Assembly: GCA_035629935.1 (NCBI GenBank)
Contig: DASQLQ010000073.1
Coordinates: 1 to 8,893 of the forward strand
Length of the DNA stretch: 8,893 bases
Direction of reading: 5' to 3'
Source: DASQLQ01 sp035629935
GTDB lineage: Bacteria > Actinomycetota > CADDZG01 > WHSQ01
Shown here one piece after another: positions 6,357 through 8,893 of this stretch (within the stretch, counting starts at the first letter, position 1; every line of letters starts with the position of its first letter). A model generated the notes under the pieces. The model saw nothing but the letters and a program-made list of their open reading frames with translations. It searched no databases and had not been told where the DNA came from. The position numbers and the translations under genes were made by a program.

Positions 6357-7934
6357 TCAACGGAGGGAAGCCTTCAGCTCCTCTCGGCGGAGCTTCCCGG
6401 TGCTGTTACGAGGCAAGGTATCTGGATCCATCAGGACGACCTCTTTGGCGGAGAGATTGAATGAGCGCCACAGCCTTTCGTTGATCCGTGTGGGGAGCTC
6501 GTCGCGTTCGGCGCCGTCCGCGTGAGTCTCGGCGAATACGACAAGTTCTTCCGTCTCCTCAGTGGAGCGGCCGACCACGGCGATCCCGCTGGAGACCAAG
6601 CCGGGCAGATCGTGCAAGGCGCGTTCCAGGTCTTCCCCGTTGTAGTTGCGTCCGCGGATGATGATCACGTTCTTGGATCGACCCGTCAGGAATAGCTCGT
6701 CGTTCGAGATGTATCCGCGGTCTCCGGTCAGGAGATGTTCGTCGGTTGTCGGCAGGTGAGTGTCGGTGCCTTTCAGATAGCCGAGGGTTAGCCACGGGGT
6801 CCGAACCGCCACCTCCCCGACAGCCGGTTGTTCGAGGCCCTCGCCCGACGCATCGACGATCCGAACGGACACTCCGTCACGTACGTGCCCAAGCGACACC
6901 ACCCGAGCAGCATCGTCCTCGTCGGAGGCCGGCTCGACCCGATCCTCGATGAGGGCCTGCTCCGAAACCTCTTGGGTTCTAAGTCCGGCGCGCGGCGAGA
7001 TACTGACGATGCCGGCCTCGGTCATCCCATAGATGCACACGATGCTGGCAGGGTCGAATCCATGTGGGGCCGCAGCTTCTACGAAACCTTCGATCGATGC
7101 CGCGTCGATCCTTTCGCCGGCACACTCCGCGAGCCTCCAACAGGACAGGTCTAAAGTTTCCGAGGTCGAGGTAAGGGAACGCGTGGCGGCGACGTACGCG
7201 AAGTTGGGTCCTCCACTCACCGTCACGCGCCGGCGGGAGATCTCGATCAGCCACCGTTCGGGGGCCGCGCGGAACACGGCGGTGCTCATAACGACCGAAG
7301 GCACCCCCATACCCAGAGGAGTGAGTAGGCCGGGGAAGATCCCCGCGGACGTGCTCAGATCCCGCCAGCTCAATAGGACGTCGCTCTCGGTGTCGTAGTC
7401 GGGACGGGCGCTGTCGGCAACCACCCGGGCCGCGATCCGGTGTCTCGACAGAAGAACCGCTCGGGGATCGCCGGTGGTGCCGGAGGTGAACTGGATCATC
7501 CCCTCGCCGTCCAGATCGGCCGCGTCGAGCGTTCCACCGGAAGCAAGTTCCTCCAGGTTTATGTGCGGCACATCGACAGCGGCAGCCGTAGCAGGCCCAA
7601 GGGTCGCCGCGACCCGAGTATTACGTGCCAGCGCTGTCACCTGATCCTTGTACGCAGCTCCGGCTAGCAACGGCGGTTGAGGGAGCAGGACGGCGCAGGC
7701 CTCGGCCGCGAAGGTCGACAGCAGGGCCAGAACGAAATCGAAGGACGACACTGCGACGATCCCTACCCGCGAACCGGGTCCGATCCCTCTTGCTTGCAGT
7801 GCTGCCCCGAACACCTTTGCCTCTTCGACCAGCTCCGAATGAGTGCGGGTCTCATCGCCCTTCTTACCCAGCATGGTCAGTGAGGCACCGCGCCGTGCCG
7901 ATGCTTCGAGGTGATCGATCAGTGACTGACCCAT
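6357..7934 (-). CDS. Fatty acyl-AMP ligase-like adenylate-forming enzyme (FAAL type)
   Basis: This is a complete 525-residue adenylating enzyme. FAALs activate fatty acids as acyl-AMP and pass them to a carrier protein instead of CoA. Motifs in order: FTSGTTGDPRAV (149-160, P-loop A3), SGGPNFAYVAATR (240-252, the PNFAY hallmark of FAALs), LDLSCWRLAECAGERIDA (261-278), IYGMTEAGI (301-309, A5), GEVAVRTPWLTLGYLKG (373-389), LLTGDRGYI (401-409, A7), LTGRSKNVIIIRGRNYNGED (416-435, strongly FAAL-like A8), and STGKLRREEL with catalytic Lys513. It is shorter than the usual FAAL (about 570-600 residues or more). The ATG at 7934 has AAAGG 8 bases upstream. No acyl carrier protein, polyketide synthase or peptide synthetase gene lies next to it, so its acceptor is unknown. 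CoA ligase activity is the main alternative; discriminating this needs a check for the FAAL-specific insertion. Confidence 0.88.
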   Translation of the reverse strand: MGQSLIDHLEASARRGASLTMLGKKGDETRTHSELVEEAKVFGAALQARGIGPGSRVGIVAVSSFDFVLALLSTFAAEACAVLLPQPPLLAGAAYKDQVTALARNTRVAATLGPATAAAVDVPHINLEELASGGTLDAADLDGEGMIQFTSGTTGDPRAVLLSRHRIAARVVADSARPDYDTESDVLLSWRDLSTSAGIFPGLLTPLGMGVPSVVMSTAVFRAAPERWLIEISRRRVTVSGGPNFAYVAATRSLTSTSETLDLSCWRLAECAGERIDAASIEGFVEAAAPHGFDPASIVCIYGMTEAGIVSISPRAGLRTQEVSEQALIEDRVEPASDEDDAARVVSLGHVRDGVSVRIVDASGEGLEQPAVGEVAVRTPWLTLGYLKGTDTHLPTTDEHLLTGDRGYISNDELFLTGRSKNVIIIRGRNYNGEDLERALHDLPGLVSSGIAVVGRSTEETEELVVFAETHADGAERDELPTRINERLWRSFNLSAKEVVLMDPDTLPRNSTGKLRREELKASLR

Positions 7935-7978
7935 AGCAGGAGCCTTTCCCGAAGCGGCACATCGTACGCTGGCGCGTC
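7935..7978. promoter_or_regulatory. Divergent promoter region with overlapping -10-like hexamers
   Basis: Only 44 bp separate the ATGs of the FAAL-like gene (minus) and the oxidoreductase (plus). TACGCT at 7965-7970 (plus) and TACGAT at 7966-7961 (minus) both fit TAnnnT and share two bases around the GTAC palindrome at 7964-7967. The plus hexamer lies 8 bases before the oxidoreductase ATG, which fits leaderless transcription. The minus hexamer would leave a leader of about 20 bases containing the AAAGG ribosome binding site. No clear -35 boxes are seen. RNA polymerase could not occupy both at once. Confidence 0.4.
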
Positions 7979-8893
7979 ATGGCTACTCCCGCAGAAAAAA
8001 TCGTTGTCATCGGTGGGGGGATAACCGGCGCTTTCGCAAGCTACTTCGCCGCGCGCGACGGTGCGGAGGTCGTTCTGGTCGAGCGGGACGGGATCGCGCG
8101 ACACGCGTCCGGTAACAACCCGGGGGGATTGAATCCGCTGTTCGGATCGGGGATCCCCGGCCCCCTCGACGAGCTTGCGTTGCAGGCGTACGAGCTCCAT
8201 CTAGATTGCTGGGAGTCGATCAGGTCCCTCTCTGGGATTGCGTTCGAAGCGCGTCCGAAGACGCGGCTCAATCTCGCGTTCGAAGACGTCGATCTCGAGA
8301 CGCTCGGCGCGATGAAGAAGAACTACGACAGGTATCCCAACTTCGATGCGCGGTGGCTCGAGGACACCGAGATGCGTTCGATGGAGCCGCGCATAGCGAA
8401 ATCCGTCATCGCGGGACTGCTTGCGGGGGGAGATGCACACGTTGGCTCCAAGGGATACACGGAAGCGGTGGCTCGTGCCGCTCAGAAACTCGGGGTCCGG
8501 CTGATCGAAGCAGAAGTGACCGGCCTCGAGACCGACGGTGACCGCGTTTCGGTCGTCGTCTGTGGATCCGACAAGTTGCCGTGTGATGGGGTGGTGATCG
8601 CGACGGGACCGTGGTGCGAAGAACCCTCCCGGTGGCTGGGGGTCAAGTTGCCGGTGTCGCCTCTGAAAGGCGAGATGGTTCTGGTCGAACCCGATGGTGG
8701 AGGGATATCGACCGATATCGCGTGGCGGGACGCCGCCGCATACCAGGCCCCCAACGAACAGGTGTGGCTCGGTGGCAACGAGGAACAGGCCGGCTTCGAC
8801 GAGAACATCACCGACGGGGCTCGAGATCTGATCCTCGAGCGGATGGAGCGAGTCATCCCGGAGCTGGGTCGCGGACGAGTCGTGCGTCAGTAC
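7979..8893 (+). CDS. FAD-dependent oxidoreductase, DAO superfamily, N-terminal part
   Basis: The first 305 residues are present; the frame is open through the right edge. Members oxidise amines, amino acids or 2-hydroxy acids using FAD. The dinucleotide-binding fold starts at once: IVVIGGGITG (8-17, GxGxxG) and the strand VVLVERD with acidic Glu35 for the ribose. ASGNNPGGLNP (43-53) matches the second FAD-contact motif of glycine/D-amino-acid oxidases and of the MnmC C-terminal domain. DGVVIATGPW (about 205-214) and KLPVSPLKGEM (223-233) are the later FAD strand and the typical turn into the substrate domain. LGGNEEQAGFDENIT near 264-278 is like ThiO-type glycine oxidases. No Shine-Dalgarno is visible before the ATG, consistent with a leaderless mRNA. 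A ThiO-like or sarcosine/glycine oxidase-like role is likely, but the substrate is not readable, and the C-terminus with further FAD contacts is missing. Confidence 0.9.
   Translation, partial: MATPAEKIVVIGGGITGAFASYFAARDGAEVVLVERDGIARHASGNNPGGLNPLFGSGIPGPLDELALQAYELHLDCWESIRSLSGIAFEARPKTRLNLAFEDVDLETLGAMKKNYDRYPNFDARWLEDTEMRSMEPRIAKSVIAGLLAGGDAHVGSKGYTEAVARAAQKLGVRLIEAEVTGLETDGDRVSVVVCGSDKLPCDGVVIATGPWCEEPSRWLGVKLPVSPLKGEMVLVEPDGGGISTDIAWRDAAAYQAPNEQVWLGGNEEQAGFDENITDGARDLILERMERVIPELGRGRVVRQY

Noticed and set aside
6274..6360. TTG start at 6360 for the S15-type hydrolase, overlapping the FAAL stop as TTGA
   Set aside because: It would bury the signal peptide behind 29 Pro/Gly-rich residues encoded by hairpin DNA. 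The coupling geometry is tempting but the ATG at 6273 fits export.
1..8893. tRNA, rRNA, riboswitch or insertion sequence
   Set aside because: Nothing matching was recognised by eye; the window is filled with the eight protein genes and short gaps of at most 83 bp.

Overview
The window is GC-rich, almost fully coding, and uses GTG starts, near-zero intergenic spacing and plain Sec signal peptides without lipoboxes. This style suggests an actinobacterium, probably an uncultured Actinomycetota known from metagenomes. That placement is inferred from gene style and protein flavour, not from a phylogenetic marker. There is no rRNA, tRNA, transposase, CRISPR array or phage gene, and no stretch of 300 bases lacks a gene.

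Layout. The left part (1-4493) reads on the plus strand. It starts with the 3' end of an AlkK/FadD-type fatty acyl-CoA ligase. A 66-bp gap follows, holding two mutually exclusive inverted repeats. Then come four tightly coupled alpha/beta-hydrolase-fold genes: a cytoplasmic hydrolase, a secreted PHB-depolymerase-family esterase, a second cytoplasmic hydrolase, and a secreted lipase of the LipB/PhaZ7-like type. The spacings between these four are a 4-bp overlap, 0 bp and 2 bp. The lipase appears to start at a non-canonical ATC codon. The lipase and a secreted CocE/S15-type hydrolase on the minus strand overlap tail to tail by 98 bp. Upstream of the S15-type gene, also on the minus strand, is a fatty acyl-AMP ligase (FAAL)-like enzyme. 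A 44-bp divergent promoter region separates the FAAL from a plus-strand FAD-dependent oxidoreductase of the DAO superfamily, which runs off the right edge.

How the genes may work together (inference). Five alpha/beta hydrolases lie side by side, three of them exported, flanked by two acyl-activating enzymes. Two of the exported enzymes resemble polyester depolymerases. A coherent reading is an ester or polyester scavenging locus: exported enzymes cut an external polymer or lipid, cytoplasmic hydrolases finish the fragments, and the acyl-CoA ligase activates the released hydroxy or fatty acids for beta-oxidation. The substrate cannot be read from the sequence. The FAAL and the oxidoreductase have no obvious partner genes in the window and may belong to separate processes.
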